Positions 19,286-28,724 of a DNA stretch of 64,000 nt are shown in pieces (positions within the stretch are counted from its first letter, which is position 1; each line of letters begins with the position of its first letter). This stretch comes from Paracoccaceae bacterium (GTDB taxonomy: Bacteria > Pseudomonadota > Alphaproteobacteria > Rhodobacterales > Rhodobacteraceae), in assembly GCA_019429405.1 (NCBI GenBank), contig JAHYIZ010000001.1, positions 232,035 through 296,034 on the forward strand, written 5' to 3'. Position numbers and translations under genes: made by a program. The notes below the pieces were generated by a model, which worked only from the letters and a program-made list of their open reading frames with translations, did not search any database and was not told where the DNA came from.

Positions 19286-22200
19286 TTGCGGTTCACGCGG
19301 CTTCGCCTCAATGGCTTCAAGAGCTTTGTCGACCCGACTGACCTCGTCATCCAGGACGGGCTGACCGGGGTTGTAGGGCCAAACGGCTGTGGCAAGTCTA
19401 ACCTGCTTGAGGCGCTGCGCTGGGTGATGGGTGAGACCCGCCCCACCGCGATGCGCGGCGAAGGCATGGAGGATGTGATCTTTGCCGGGGCCGCTTCGCG
19501 CGGGGCGAGGGCGTTTGCCGAGGTATCGCTTGCCATCGACAACAGCGAACGGCTGGCGCCGTCGGGGTTCAACGAGGCCGACTCGATCGAGATCGTGCGG
19601 CGCATCACGCGTGATTCGGGTTCGGCGTACCGGGTCAATGCGCGTGAGGTGCGCGCGCGCGACGTGCAGATGCTGTTCGCCGACGCGTCAACCGGCGCAC
19701 ATTCGCCCGCGCTTGTGCGCCAGGGCCAGATCGCCGAGCTGATCAATGCGCGGCCCAAGGCACGGCGGCGCATACTGGAAGAGGCAGCCGGTATTTCCGG
19801 GCTATATCAGCGCCGCCACGAAGCCGAACTGAAGCTGAGCGCGGCAGAGTCGAACCTGCTGCGAGTCGACGACGTGGTCGAGCAACTCGCACAGCAACTC
19901 GCGGCGCTGCTGCGGCAAAGCCGGGCGGCGGCGCGCTACCGAGAGATCGGGGCCGAGTTGCGCCGCGCCGAAGGCACCCTGCTTTTCATTCGCTGGCGCG
20001 ATGCCGAGGCCCTGCGTGCCGGGGCAGATGCCGCTCTTGGCGCCGACAACCTCGCGGCCGCGCGCGCCGAGTCGGCTGCGCGCGGCGCCGCGCGCGCCCG
20101 CGCCGCGCGCGAGGAGGCACTGCCACCCTTGCGCGAAGCCGAGATAGTTGCGGGCGCCATTCTGCAGCGCCTGATGATCGAGCGTGATGCGTTGGGCGCG
20201 CAGGCGGCCGAAGCACAGGCGCGCATAGCCGATCTCAAGGCGCAAATCGAACGGTTGACGCAAGATGCCGAGCGCGAAGATGGGTTGAACCGCGACGCTC
20301 TCGAAACCATCGCGCAGCTGGAGTGGGAACAGGGTCAGATCGCGAAGGCCGGCGACAGCCAGGAAGCCCGGCTTGCCGCTGCAGCGGTTGCGGCGGCCAA
20401 AGCCGCGCAAGCACTGCAGGCACGCGAGTCGGATTTGACGGAGCTGACCGAAGACGCCGCGCGGCTTGCGGCGCGGCACCAATCGGCCGAGCGACTATTG
20501 GCCGAATGCCATGCCGCTGTGGCGCGCGGCGAGGCCGAGGCCGCCCGCGCCATGGCTGCGGCAATGGATGCAAAGGCAGCACTGGCGAGCGCCGGGCATG
20601 ACCATGCGCATGCCGATGCGGCGCGCAGCGAAGCGGAGGCGCGCTCACGCGCCGCCGAAGCCGCGCTGATTGCCGCCGAAGAGTCTCGCGCCGCAGTTCA
20701 AGAGCGCGAATCGCGGGCCCGCGCCGCCCGCGCCGAGGCCGAGGGCGAGGCCGGCGCACTGCGGGCGCAAGTTACAGCGCTGGCGCGGTTGGTCGAACGC
20801 GAGGCCGGCAGTGGCAAGCAGGTGCTCGATCGGCTTGAGGTCGCCAAGGGGTATGAACTGGCGCTGGGTGCGGCACTGTCAGATGACCTCCGCGCCCCCG
20901 AAGCCACGGGTGACCAGGGCACTGGCTGGGCCGCGCTGCCCGATTATGCGCAGCCGCAGCCCCTGCCTGCGGAGGCACTACCTCTGGCAAGTCAGGTGCG
21001 CGCGCCCGAACTGCTCGCGCGGAGGATCGCGCAGATTGGTATTGTGCCTGACCGCGCGACCGGGCGACGCTTGCAGCCGTCGCTGGCGCCTGGGCAAAGG
21101 CTCGTCTCGCTTCAGGGCGACCTTTGGCGCTGGGATGGGCTTCGCGCGGCGGCTGAAGACGCGCCGTCTGCGACCGCGCTGCGCTTGCAGCAGCTCAACC
21201 GCCTGGTTGAATTGAAGCGCGATCTGGAGGAGGTCGGAGCGCGCGCGATCGGCGCCGGGCAAGCCCATGAAGCACTGACTGAGGCGCTTGCCGAAGCGAG
21301 CCGTGCCGATTCCGCCGCGCGTGAGGCGCGGCGCGAGGCCGACCGCGCGCTTGCCGAGGCGGGGCGGGCGCTTAGCCGCGCCGAGGCGGACCGCTCGATT
21401 GCGGGCGGCAGGCTCGAGTCTGCCGAGCAGGCGCAGTCGCGCCATGCACAAGAAGCCGAGGCGGCCCGCGCGCGTCTGAATCAGGCCGAAGCAGCGCTTG
21501 CGACGCTGCCGGATCTCGCTTTGGCGCGGGGCGCGGTCGAAAAGAACAAGCTTTCGGTCGAAGCGGCGCGGGTCAGCATGCTGGCCGCGCGCTCGGCGCA
21601 TGAAGACTTGCGGCGCGAGGGCGAGGCACGGCTGCGGCGCAGGCAGGAGATCGTCAAGGAGATGTCCGGTTGGCGGCTTCGTCTGGCCACCGCCGAAAAG
21701 CGCGGCGCCGAACTTGCCGCGCGCCGGGCCGAGGCACAGGCAGCGCTGGTCGGTGCAATTGCGCTGCCTTCTGAACTGGCGGCCCGGCGCGCGCAGATCG
21801 CTGAAGCGGTCAGCACGGCCGAGGCGCGCAAGGCGCAGGCAGCCGATGCGCTGGCTGCGGCCGATACCGCGTTGCGCGCCGCCTCTGACGCCGAGCGCGA
21901 AGCCGAGCGCGCAGCTGGCGAGGCACGCGAAGCGCGCGCCGCCGCCGCGGCACGTCGCGATGCCGCGCTTGAGGCCGTCGCCGCGGCCGAAGCGCGCATC
22001 CGCGATGAGGCCGACGTGTCGCCGCAGGCTTTGCTGGTCAGTCTTGGTGCGGATGCTGCGCGGCTGCCCGATGCAGAGGCGCTTGAGACCGATGTCGCGC
22101 GTTTGCGCCGCCAGCGCGAGGCGCTTGGCGCGGTGAACCTTCTTGCCGAAGACGATGCGCGTGCCGTGCAGGCCGAGCATGATTCGCTGGTGCAGGAGAA

Positions 22201-22744
22201 GGCCGATCTGGAACAGGCGATCCGCAAATTGCGCGCCGGCATCGGCAGCCTGAATCGCGAGGGGCGCGAGCGGCTTCTGACCGCGTTCGAGCAGGTGAAT
22301 GAGAGCTTTCGGCTGTTGTTCACGCATCTTTTCGGCGGCGGTGAAGCAAATCTTCTGCTGGTCGAGTCAGATGACCCGCTGGAGGCGGGGCTTGAAATCA
22401 TGTGCCAGCCGCCCGGCAAGAAGCTTTCGACACTTAGCCTGCTGTCAGGTGGCGAGCAGACGCTGACAGCAATGGCGCTGATCTTTGCGGTGTTCCTGGC
22501 GAACCCGGCGCCGATCTGCGTTCTCGACGAAGTCGATGCCCCGCTCGATGACGCAAACGTGACGCGATTCTGCGACCTGCTCGACGAAATGACCCGCCGC
22601 ACAGACACCCGCTTCTTGATCATTACGCACCACGCAGTGACGATGGCGCGGATGGACAGACTGTTTGGTGTCACCATGGTTGAGCATGGCGTGAGCCAGC
22701 TTGTAAGCGTTGATTTGAAGCGCGCCGAGGCAATGATCACGTGA
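19286..22744 (+). CDS. smc: Chromosome segregation ATPase SMC
   Basis: Condensin-like protein of 1152 residues that compacts and segregates the chromosome. The N-terminal head has [14 protein letters not shown] and Walker [10 protein letters not shown] (near 33); long Ala/Glu/Arg-rich coiled coils flank a hinge at about 510-620; the C-terminal head has signature LSGGEQT (near 1052) and Walker [16 protein letters not shown]. The start is read as TTG 19286, preceded by AAGGGG, because homologous proteins begin with (M)[10 protein letters not shown]; the frame is open much further upstream but there is antisense to accD. Segregation genes scpA/scpB are not adjacent. Confidence 0.95.
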   Translation: MRFTRLRLNGFKSFVDPTDLVIQDGLTGVVGPNGCGKSNLLEALRWVMGETRPTAMRGEGMEDVIFAGAASRGARAFAEVSLAIDNSERLAPSGFNEADSIEIVRRITRDSGSAYRVNAREVRARDVQMLFADASTGAHSPALVRQGQIAELINARPKARRRILEEAAGISGLYQRRHEAELKLSAAESNLLRVDDVVEQLAQQLAALLRQSRAAARYREIGAELRRAEGTLLFIRWRDAEALRAGADAALGADNLAAARAESAARGAARARAAREEALPPLREAEIVAGAILQRLMIERDALGAQAAEAQARIADLKAQIERLTQDAEREDGLNRDALETIAQLEWEQGQIAKAGDSQEARLAAAAVAAAKAAQALQARESDLTELTEDAARLAARHQSAERLLAECHAAVARGEAEAARAMAAAMDAKAALASAGHDHAHADAARSEAEARSRAAEAALIAAEESRAAVQERESRARAARAEAEGEAGALRAQVTALARLVEREAGSGKQVLDRLEVAKGYELALGAALSDDLRAPEATGDQGTGWAALPDYAQPQPLPAEALPLASQVRAPELLARRIAQIGIVPDRATGRRLQPSLAPGQRLVSLQGDLWRWDGLRAAAEDAPSATALRLQQLNRLVELKRDLEEVGARAIGAGQAHEALTEALAEASRADSAAREARREADRALAEAGRALSRAEADRSIAGGRLESAEQAQSRHAQEAEAARARLNQAEAALATLPDLALARGAVEKNKLSVEAARVSMLAARSAHEDLRREGEARLRRRQEIVKEMSGWRLRLATAEKRGAELAARRAEAQAALVGAIALPSELAARRAQIAEAVSTAEARKAQAADALAAADTALRAASDAEREAERAAGEAREARAAAAARRDAALEAVAAAEARIRDEADVSPQALLVSLGADAARLPDAEALETDVARLRRQREALGAVNLLAEDDARAVQAEHDSLVQEKADLEQAIRKLRAGIGSLNREGRERLLTAFEQVNESFRLLFTHLFGGGEANLLLVESDDPLEAGLEIMCQPPGKKLSTLSLLSGGEQTLTAMALIFAVFLANPAPICVLDEVDAPLDDANVTRFCDLLDEMTRRTDTRFLIITHHAVTMARMDRLFGVTMVEHGVSQLVSVDLKRAEAMIT

Positions 22745-22776
22745 TGTCGCCGCGTTGCTGAAACTTGCCGCATCTG

Positions 22777-22804
22777 AAATGCTGCGCAGCGAAACGCTGC
22801 ATTT
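22777..22804. repeat. Hairpin between smc and the ridA operon
   Basis: Arms AAATG (22777-22781) and CATTT (22800-22804) enclose a second stem CAGCG/CGCTG with an AAA loop and a 5-nt bulge. The TGCTGCGCAGC element inside recurs at 25239 and, with one change, at 25261. It could be a terminator for smc or a regulatory site for the ridA operon. Confidence 0.4.
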
Positions 22805-22822
22805 ATTACCCGGAGAACTGAC

Positions 22823-23287
22823 ATGAGCGGAACGATCGAGGCGCGGCTTGACGAGCTTGGCATTCTGTTGCCGGCGGCACCGGCGCCCGCAGCGAACTAT
22901 GTGCCCTTCGTCCTTAGCGGGAACCTTCTGTTCGTCTCAGGGCAGATCAGCCAGGGCAGTGACGGGCTGATCAGGGGTCAGCTTGGCGAAACCTTGAGCG
23001 TTGCCGAGGGTGCCCAGGCTGCGCGGCAGTGCGGGCTTGCACTTTTGGCGCAGGCGCGCGCGGCCTGCGGTGGCGATCTTGACCGTATTCGAAGGGTGGT
23101 GAAGCTTGTCGGTTTCGTGAACTCCAGCGCCGATTTCACCGAGCAACCCGAGGTGGTAAACGGATGCTCGGACCTGATGGTAGAGGTATTCGGCGAAGCC
23201 GGACGACACGCGCGCGCCGCGGTGTCGGCGCCTTCGCTGCCGCGCGGCGTCGCGGTTGAAATCGACGCCGTCTTCGAGATTGCATGA
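22823..23287 (+). CDS. RidA/YjgF family protein
   Basis: Protein of 154 residues of the Rid superfamily; the best-known member, RidA, deaminates reactive enamine/imine intermediates. Features are NLLFVSGQISQG, the Asp/Ile-rich DLDRIRRVVKLVGFVNS segment and the C-terminal HARAAVSAPSLPRGVAVEIDAVF that contains the conserved substrate-binding Arg. The long-form N-terminus (EARLDELGILLP) is typical of a Rid subfamily distinct from archetypal RidA. It overlaps the next gene as ATGA. Confidence 0.9.
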   Translation: MSGTIEARLDELGILLPAAPAPAANYVPFVLSGNLLFVSGQISQGSDGLIRGQLGETLSVAEGAQAARQCGLALLAQARAACGGDLDRIRRVVKLVGFVNSSADFTEQPEVVNGCSDLMVEVFGEAGRHARAAVSAPSLPRGVAVEIDAVFEIA

Positions 23288-24054
23288 TGCCCGCGCTTCA
23301 CCCCGATTTCTTGCGCATTCCGCTGGCGCACCGGGCCTATCACAACCGCGAGGCGGGCCGCCCCGAAAACTCGATCGAGGCCGTTCGCGCTGCCGTAAAT
23401 GCAGGCTATGGCATTGAAATTGATATACAACCGTCGGCGGACGGCGTGCCAATGGTGTTTCACGATTATGCGCTGGAGCGGCTGACTGGCAAGATCGGCA
23501 AGATCACAGACCTGAGCGCCGTCGCGCTGGCAGATTTGCCGCTATTGGGCGGGCGCGAGGGGGTTCCATCGCTCGCCAGCGTGTTGACCGAAGTTGCGGG
23601 TCGGGTGCCGCTGCTGATCGAGATCAAGGATCAGAGCGGGGCCAGCGGGCCCGAGGTGGGCGCGTTGGAGGCTGCGGTGGCAGCGGCGCTGCGCGGCTAC
23701 GCGGGGCCGGTGGCGGTCATGTCATTCAACCCCCATTCGGTTGCGGCCTTTCACGCCGCAGCACCCGATGTTGCGGTGGGGCTGACAACGGCGGCCTATT
23801 TGCCAAAAGACTACCCGGAGTTGATCGGCGCGGTTTGCGACCACTTGCGCGACATCCGTGACTATGACCGGGTCGGCGCCTCGTTCATTTCGCATGAGGC
23901 CGAAGACCTCGCGCGGCCGCGGGTGTCGGAGTTGAAAGCCAGAGGTGCGGCGGTGCTGTGTTGGACAATCTGCTCGCCCGAAGCTGAGGCGCGGGCGCGA
24001 CGCATCGCCGACAACATTACCTTTGAAGGTTACGCGGCGGCGAAGCATGCGTAG
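23284..24054 (+). CDS. ugpQ: Glycerophosphodiester phosphodiesterase
   Basis: TIM-barrel phosphodiesterase of 256 residues predicted to release glycerol-3-phosphate from deacylated phospholipids. The catalytic elements are AHRAYHNREAGRPENS (the HR...PEN motif, about 16-31), IEIDIQPSADGVPMVFHD (metal-binding E-D and catalytic His, near 46-62) and LLIEIKDQ. There is no signal peptide, so it is cytoplasmic. Tandem ATG codons at 23284/23287 overlap the ridA stop. Confidence 0.9.
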   Translation: MMPALHPDFLRIPLAHRAYHNREAGRPENSIEAVRAAVNAGYGIEIDIQPSADGVPMVFHDYALERLTGKIGKITDLSAVALADLPLLGGREGVPSLASVLTEVAGRVPLLIEIKDQSGASGPEVGALEAAVAAALRGYAGPVAVMSFNPHSVAAFHAAAPDVAVGLTTAAYLPKDYPELIGAVCDHLRDIRDYDRVGASFISHEAEDLARPRVSELKARGAAVLCWTICSPEAEARARRIADNITFEGYAAAKHA

Positions 24055-24071
24055 CAGCGCAGGAAGGCGAA

Positions 24072-25238
24072 ATGACTGAAGCGAAGATACTTTTGTCAAT
24101 TTCGGAAATTTCTGAATTCGATTGGAACACCTGTGCCTGCCCGGAATCAGCCGTCGGTGGGCGGCCGCATGACCCCTTCACCACCTACCGATTTCTGGCC
24201 TTGCTGGAATCTTCCGGCTCGGTCGGAACCGGAACCGGCTGGCAGCCGCGCCCGCTGATCTTGCGTGACGAGGGGCAAACCCTTGCTGTTGCACCCCTCT
24301 ATGTGAAAAGCCACTCGCAAGGCGAATACATCTTTGACCACGGATGGGCCGAGGCGCTCGAACGCGCGGGAGGGCACTATTACCCGAAGCTGCAGGTCGC
24401 AGTGCCGTTCACTCCGGTGACCGGACGGCGGTTGCTGACCAAAACCGGGCATGAGGCCGCAGGGCGCGCGGGCCTGCTGGAAGCGCTGCGGCTACTGGCC
24501 GGGAATTCGGGGCTTTCGTCGGCGCATGTGACGTTTTGCACCGGGCCCGAAGCCGATGCGGGTGCCAATGCGGGCTATCTGAGGCGGCTCACCACGCAAT
24601 ACCACTGGAGCAACCGTGGCTATGGCCAGTATTCCGACTTTCTGGACGACCTCGCTTCGCGCAAGCGCAAGGCGCTGCGCCGGGAACGGGCCGAGGCGGC
24701 GGCCTTTGGCGGCGAGATCGTTTCGCTGACAGGCGAGCAGATCTTGCCAGAACATTGGAACGCGATGTGGGAATTTTACCAGGAGACCGGAGCGCGCAAG
24801 TGGGGCAGGCCCTATCTGACCCGCGCATTCTTCAGTGGCGCAATGGCGCTTAATGCCGATGTGCTCATGGTGCTCGCGCGGCGCGAGGGGCGATGGGTTG
24901 CCGGGGCGCTTAACTTCATCGGGCGCGACGCTCTTTATGGGCGCTATTGGGGCGCGATCGAAAACCACGCGAGCCTGCACTTCGAGCTCTGCTATCATCA
25001 GGCGATTGATTGGGCGATTGCGCACGGGCTTGCTCGTGTCGAAGCCGGCGCGCAAGGTGAGCACAAGCTCGCGCGCGGATATCTGCCGGCCGCCGTACAT
25101 TCGCTCCATTGGATCGCAGATCCCGGATTCAGCCGCGCGGTCGCAGGTTTTCTGGCGGAGGAACATCGCTATATCGCAGGCGAGATTTCAGAGCTGACCG
25201 CGCTAGGCCCGTTTCGGCGGTCTAACGACGCCGTTTGA
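24072..25238 (+). CDS. FemAB-like GNAT-fold acyltransferase
   Basis: Protein of 388 residues of the FemAB-like/peptidogalycan family. Distinctive segments are HDPFTTYRFLALLESSGSVGTGTGWQPRPL (near 33), GHYYPKLQVAVPFTPVTGRRLL, FLDDLASRKRKALRRERA (near 190), YWGAIENHASLHFELCYHQAIDWAI (near 295) and VEAGAQGEHKLARGYLP. FemAB relatives transfer aminoacyl groups to cell-wall precursors, but this branch is uncharacterised. It is 17 bases downstream of the phosphodiesterase and is the third gene of that unit. Confidence 0.85.
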   Translation: MTEAKILLSISEISEFDWNTCACPESAVGGRPHDPFTTYRFLALLESSGSVGTGTGWQPRPLILRDEGQTLAVAPLYVKSHSQGEYIFDHGWAEALERAGGHYYPKLQVAVPFTPVTGRRLLTKTGHEAAGRAGLLEALRLLAGNSGLSSAHVTFCTGPEADAGANAGYLRRLTTQYHWSNRGYGQYSDFLDDLASRKRKALRRERAEAAAFGGEIVSLTGEQILPEHWNAMWEFYQETGARKWGRPYLTRAFFSGAMALNADVLMVLARREGRWVAGALNFIGRDALYGRYWGAIENHASLHFELCYHQAIDWAIAHGLARVEAGAQGEHKLARGYLPAAVHSLHWIADPGFSRAVAGFLAEEHRYIAGEISELTALGPFRRSNDAV

Positions 25239-25270
25239 TGCTGCGCAGCATGTTTGCAATTCTGCGCAGC
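25238..25270. repeat. Palindrome pair after the FemAB-like gene
   Basis: ATGCTGCGCAGCAT (25238-25251) is a perfect 14-bp palindrome overlapping the stop codon; TCTGCGCAGC (25261-25270) repeats its core. The same core stands in the hairpin at 22777-22804 upstream of the operon. It could be a regulator binding site or a terminator element. Confidence 0.45.
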
Positions 25271-25340
25271 ATGAACCAATGGTGCTGACCGTGAAGGCAA
25301 GCCCTCTGGCGCTGCATATTGGCAAGGTCAAAAAGGTTTT

Positions 25341-25365
25341 GGCGCGCCCGGAATGCAGGCGCGCC
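25341..25365 (-). terminator. Terminator of the peroxiredoxin gene
   Basis: GGCGCGCC at 25341-25348 pairs with the same 8-bp palindrome at 25358-25365 across a 9-nt loop. On the minus strand it is followed by AAAACC and TTTTT. It lies 11 bases after the peroxiredoxin stop. Confidence 0.6.
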
Positions 25366-25376
25366 CATGCCGTGGC

Positions 25377-25865
25377 CTAAATTTCCGCAAGCAGCGCTTC
25401 GCCGCCCGAAATCTCGCAGGTGCCGCCCTTCAGCTCGCGCCGCAGAACCTTGACCACACCATCTTCGACCAGCATCGAATAGCGCTGCGAGCGGTTGAAC
25501 AGGCCGGTGGCGGGGTTCGAAAAGCTTAGCCCCAGCGCCTGTGCAAAACTGCCATCTGCATCGGAAAGCAGGGTCAGCCCTGCGGCCGTTGCGCCCGTGC
25601 TTTCGCCCCAAGCTTTCATCACGAAGGGGTCGTTTGCCGCAACACAGATGATTTCGGAAACCCCTTTTGCCTCGAACAAGGGTTTTGTGCGGATGAAGCT
25701 TGGCACATGAGCATTGGTGCATGTGCCTGAAAACGCAGCGGGAACCGCGAAGATCACGACCTTCTTGCCAGCCAGACGCGGCGCCAGTTCAACCGGCTCC
25801 GGGCCGGCGGAGCCTATTTGCAAAAATGTGGCGGCGGGCAACTTGTCGCCTACGGAAACTGTCAT
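25377..25865 (-). CDS. Prx5-type peroxiredoxin
   Basis: Thiol peroxidase of 162 residues that reduces hydrogen peroxide and organic hydroperoxides. The peroxidatic cysteine is in PAAFSGTCTNAHVPSF (near residue 49); a second cysteine in IICVAANDPFVMKAWG and a third in GGTCEISGGEALL near the C-terminus may resolve it. It starts at ATG 25865, divergent from the ferredoxin-reductase-type gene with a 78-bp gap. Confidence 0.92.
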   Translation of the reverse strand: MTVSVGDKLPAATFLQIGSAGPEPVELAPRLAGKKVVIFAVPAAFSGTCTNAHVPSFIRTKPLFEAKGVSEIICVAANDPFVMKAWGESTGATAAGLTLLSDADGSFAQALGLSFSNPATGLFNRSQRYSMLVEDGVVKVLRRELKGGTCEISGGEALLAEI

Positions 25866-25943
25866 CGTGCGTCCTCTCGCGTTGCGTTAATGTTGCTCCC
25901 AGATATAGGGTCCAGACCAGAATTGACCAGTGGGAGCGAAGCA

Positions 25944-27140
25944 ATGGCTGGCGTGGTGATTGTTGGCGCAGGGCAGGCCGCCGCGTCTTTGGCGGCCAAG
26001 CTGCGCGTCTTGGGCTACGATGCTGCCATCACGATATTGGGCGAAGAGCCGGTTGCCCCGTATCAGCGCCCGCCGCTTTCCAAGGCCTATCTGCTTGGCC
26101 AGATGCCGCTTGATCGGTTGCTGCTGCGTTCGCCCGAATTCTGGGTCGAACAGCGCATTGATCTGCGGCTGGGTGCGCGCGTCGATGCCATTGATCGCGC
26201 CGCCAAAGTGGTGCGGTTTGGCAGCGAAGCGATGCCCTATGACACCCTCGTTTTGGCCGCCGGGGCAGCGCCGCGCCGCCTGCCAGCCAGCATTGGCGGC
26301 GACCTTGCGGGCATGCACGTGGTGCGCAATCTCGCCGACGTCGATGCCTTGGCGCCCGGGCTTCGTTGCGATGAACAGCTGGTGGTGGTCGGCGGCGGCT
26401 ATATCGGGCTTGAGGCTGCCGCGGTTGCGCGCAAACTGGGGCTTTCGGTTCAGCTGGTTGAGGCCGCCCCCCGCATTCTGGGCCGCGTCGCCAGCGCCGA
26501 AACCGCCGATGCAATCCGCACCCTGCATTTGGCCCATGGGGTCGGTATCATCGAGGGCGCCGGGGTTGCCCGTATCGCGGGTGATGTTTCGGTGCGCGCG
26601 GTTGAGCTTGCCGACGGGCGCAGCCTGCCCGCGGATCTCGTGATTGTGGGAATCGGCATTACCCCGGAAACCGGGCTGGCCGAAGCCGCCGGGCTCTTGA
26701 TCAACAACGGAATCGCGGTAGACACCGAGGGCCGCACCTCAGACCCATTCATCTGGGCCGCTGGCGATTGCGCGTCATTTCCCCACGCAGGCGGGCGGCT
26801 GCGGTTGGAAAGCGTGGGCAACGCGATTGACATGGCCGAATGCGTGGCGGCCAACATTCTGGGTGCCAAGCGCGCATATGTGCCAAAGCCGTGGTTCTGG
26901 TCGGATCAGTACGATACGAAACTGCAGATCGCAGGGCTGAATACAGGCTACGACCGCGTCGTGACGCGTCGCGCCGAAGGGTACTCGGTTTGGTATTTTC
27001 GCGGCGAGTCGCTGCTTGCGGTCGACGCTCTGAACGACGCACGCGCCTATATGGTCGGAAAACGGCTGATCGAGTCCGGTCGCAGCCCGGCGGCAAAGGC
27101 GGTGGCCGACCCTGCAACCGATCTCAAGGCACTGCTGTGA
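25944..27140 (+). CDS. Ferredoxin/rubredoxin reductase-type FAD oxidoreductase
   Basis: Flavoprotein of 398 residues with two Rossmann folds: FAD-binding VVIVGAGQAAASLAAKLR (near 4) and NAD-binding VVVGGGYIGLEAAAVARKLG (near 148), and the second FAD motif WAAGDCASFPHAGG (near 272). The C-terminal domain has PWFWSDQYDTKLQIAG, typical of reductases that pass electrons from NAD(P)H to ferredoxin or rubredoxin for oxygenases. ATG 25944 is chosen because the Rossmann motif starts immediately; the longer frame adds unrelated sequence. The partner is unknown; AlkB at 8304 is one candidate user. It overlaps rsmD as GTGA. Confidence 0.9.
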   Translation: MAGVVIVGAGQAAASLAAKLRVLGYDAAITILGEEPVAPYQRPPLSKAYLLGQMPLDRLLLRSPEFWVEQRIDLRLGARVDAIDRAAKVVRFGSEAMPYDTLVLAAGAAPRRLPASIGGDLAGMHVVRNLADVDALAPGLRCDEQLVVVGGGYIGLEAAAVARKLGLSVQLVEAAPRILGRVASAETADAIRTLHLAHGVGIIEGAGVARIAGDVSVRAVELADGRSLPADLVIVGIGITPETGLAEAAGLLINNGIAVDTEGRTSDPFIWAAGDCASFPHAGGRLRLESVGNAIDMAECVAANILGAKRAYVPKPWFWSDQYDTKLQIAGLNTGYDRVVTRRAEGYSVWYFRGESLLAVDALNDARAYMVGKRLIESGRSPAAKAVADPATDLKALL

Positions 27141-27700
27141 GGATCATCGGAGGCGCGTTTCGCGGTCTGAAACTTGCCGATGTGGGTGCGGGCGACGCCG
27201 ATGCGCATTTGCGGCCCACCTCGGATCGGGTGCGCGAGAGCATCTTTAACCTGCTGGTCAATGGCACCCACGGCAACCCGATTCCCGGCGCGCGGGTGCT
27301 CGACCTTTTCGCGGGAACGGGGGCTCTCGGGCTTGAGGCTTTGTCGCGTGGCGCGGCTGAGGCGGTATTTGTCGATACCGGCGTTGCGGCGTTATCGCTG
27401 CTCAGGCGAAATATTGGGTTGATGCGTGCATCCGAAACGACGGCGATCCTGCGACATGACGCCCGTGACATGGGCAAAAACCGCGGCGCGCCCTTCGGGC
27501 TGGCCTTTCTCGATCCGCCCTATGGCCAGAGGCTGGGCGAGCTTGCGCTTGCATCCTGCCGCGCGGGCGGTTGGCTTTTGCCCGGCGCCGTTGTGGTTTG
27601 GGAAGAAGCAGCACCCCCGACGCCACCCGAAGGCTTCTCGCTGCTTGACCAGCGCCGCTACGGCGGCACCACGGTCACGCTTTTGCGAGCGCAGGGCTGA
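27137..27700 (+). CDS. rsmD: 16S rRNA (guanine(966)-N2)-methyltransferase RsmD
   Basis: Methylates G966 of 16S rRNA. The 187 residues contain the N-terminal RIIGGAFRGLKL, LRPTSDRVRESIFNLL, the AdoMet-binding VLDLFAGTGALGLEALSRGA (near 55) and catalytic LDPPYGQ (near 119). The start is GTG 27137, overlapping the previous stop (GTGA), which indicates coupling to the reductase. It ends 19 bases before the convergent fliP. Confidence 0.93.
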   Translation: MRIIGGAFRGLKLADVGAGDADAHLRPTSDRVRESIFNLLVNGTHGNPIPGARVLDLFAGTGALGLEALSRGAAEAVFVDTGVAALSLLRRNIGLMRASETTAILRHDARDMGKNRGAPFGLAFLDPPYGQRLGELALASCRAGGWLLPGAVVVWEEAAPPTPPEGFSLLDQRRYGGTTVTLLRAQG

Positions 27701-27719
27701 ACCTGACGGCACCGCGCGA

Positions 27720-28439
27720 TCAGAAATAGCTTCGCACCAAAGCCCCGGAAACCAGTGCCCAGCCATCCGCCACCACAAAGAAGGCAAGCTTGAAGGGAAG
27801 TGCCACCACCGCCGGGGGCACCATCATCATGCCCATCGACATGAGCACGGCGGAAACCACCAGATCTATGATCAAGAATGGCAGATAGAGCAGAAACCCG
27901 ATCTCGAAGGCGCGCGATACCTCGGAAAGCATGAAGGACGGCACGAGTACGGACAATGGCGCCTGCTCGATCGCACCGTCATATGCGGGCTCGGGGCGCA
28001 GTGCCAGCAATGCGCTAAAGGTATCGGGGTCGATGCGCTGCGCCATGAAGCCGCGAAACGGCGTTGCCCCAAGATTGAACGCGGTGGGAATGTCGATCAG
28101 TCCATCAATCAGCGGCAGCGCAGCATTGACCCATGCCTCCATCAGCACAGGCTCCATGATGAACCATGTAAGAAACATGGCGAGGCTGACGATCAGCATG
28201 TTTGGCGGCGATTGTTGCAGCCCGATCGCCTGCCGAAGGATCGACAGCACCGTGACGATAAACGGAAAGCAGGTGACCATGATGGCCAGACCGGGCGCGA
28301 GGCTCAGCACGGTCAGAAGTGCGATGGTAAGCATGGTGCGGCCGGCAAGGCTGTCACCCTCGCCCAATGAAAACGTGATCTCTTGCGCCCCGGCAGGCAT
28401 CGCCACCAGCAAGAGAAGCAGAACCAGCGCGGCGCGCAT
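27720..28439 (-). CDS. fliP: Flagellar export gate protein FliP
   Basis: Core of the type III export channel (FliP5FliQ4FliR1). The 239 residues begin with a cleavable signal peptide (LVLLLLLVAMPAGA), then carry the FliP core: MLTIALLTVLSLAPGLAIMVTCFPFIVTVLSILRQAIG, PPNMLIVSLAMFLTWFIMEPV and LPFLIIDLVVSAVLMSMGMMMVPP. It is the last gene of the minus-strand fliF-fliH-fliN-fliP unit and starts immediately after fliN without a gap. Confidence 0.97.
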   Translation of the reverse strand: MRAALVLLLLLVAMPAGAQEITFSLGEGDSLAGRTMLTIALLTVLSLAPGLAIMVTCFPFIVTVLSILRQAIGLQQSPPNMLIVSLAMFLTWFIMEPVLMEAWVNAALPLIDGLIDIPTAFNLGATPFRGFMAQRIDPDTFSALLALRPEPAYDGAIEQAPLSVLVPSFMLSEVSRAFEIGFLLYLPFLIIDLVVSAVLMSMGMMMVPPAVVALPFKLAFFVVADGWALVSGALVRSYF

Positions 28440-28724
28440 TCAGAGGCCGTTCTGCAGGTCGGCGACTTCGGTCAGGCGCACCGCGAGCTGGCCCGCCTGA
28501 TCGCCAGACAGTTCGGTCAGCTCGCCCCGCGCTATCAACTTGCCGCCGACGAAGAGTTCGACCGGGTCATCGACGCGCCGATCAAGGGGCAGGATTGCGT
28601 CTCGCTTGAGCCGCAACAGTTCGCGGACCAGCGGCCGCGCCTTTCCGACCGAAATCGTGATCTCGATGGGAACCTGCGTGAAAGGGTTGGCAGACGGCGC
28701 TTCGGGCTCGGACTTGCTATCCAT
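28440..28724 (-). CDS. fliN: Flagellar motor switch protein FliN
   Basis: Short SpoA-domain protein of 94 residues of the C-ring. It has VPIEITISVGKARPLVRELLRLKRDAILPLDRRVDDPVELFVGGKLIARGELTELSG, the classic FliN/SpoA strand pattern ending LAVRLTEV. It overlaps the end of fliH by 8 bp. The other C-ring genes fliG and fliM are not in this window. Confidence 0.93.
   Translation of the reverse strand: MDSKSEPEAPSANPFTQVPIEITISVGKARPLVRELLRLKRDAILPLDRRVDDPVELFVGGKLIARGELTELSGDQAGQLAVRLTEVADLQNGL

Noticed and set aside
20978-22863. Long antisense ORFs (449 and 460 codons) opposite smc
   Set aside because: Ala/Arg-rich shadow frames of the smc coiled coil; smc itself has full family signatures.
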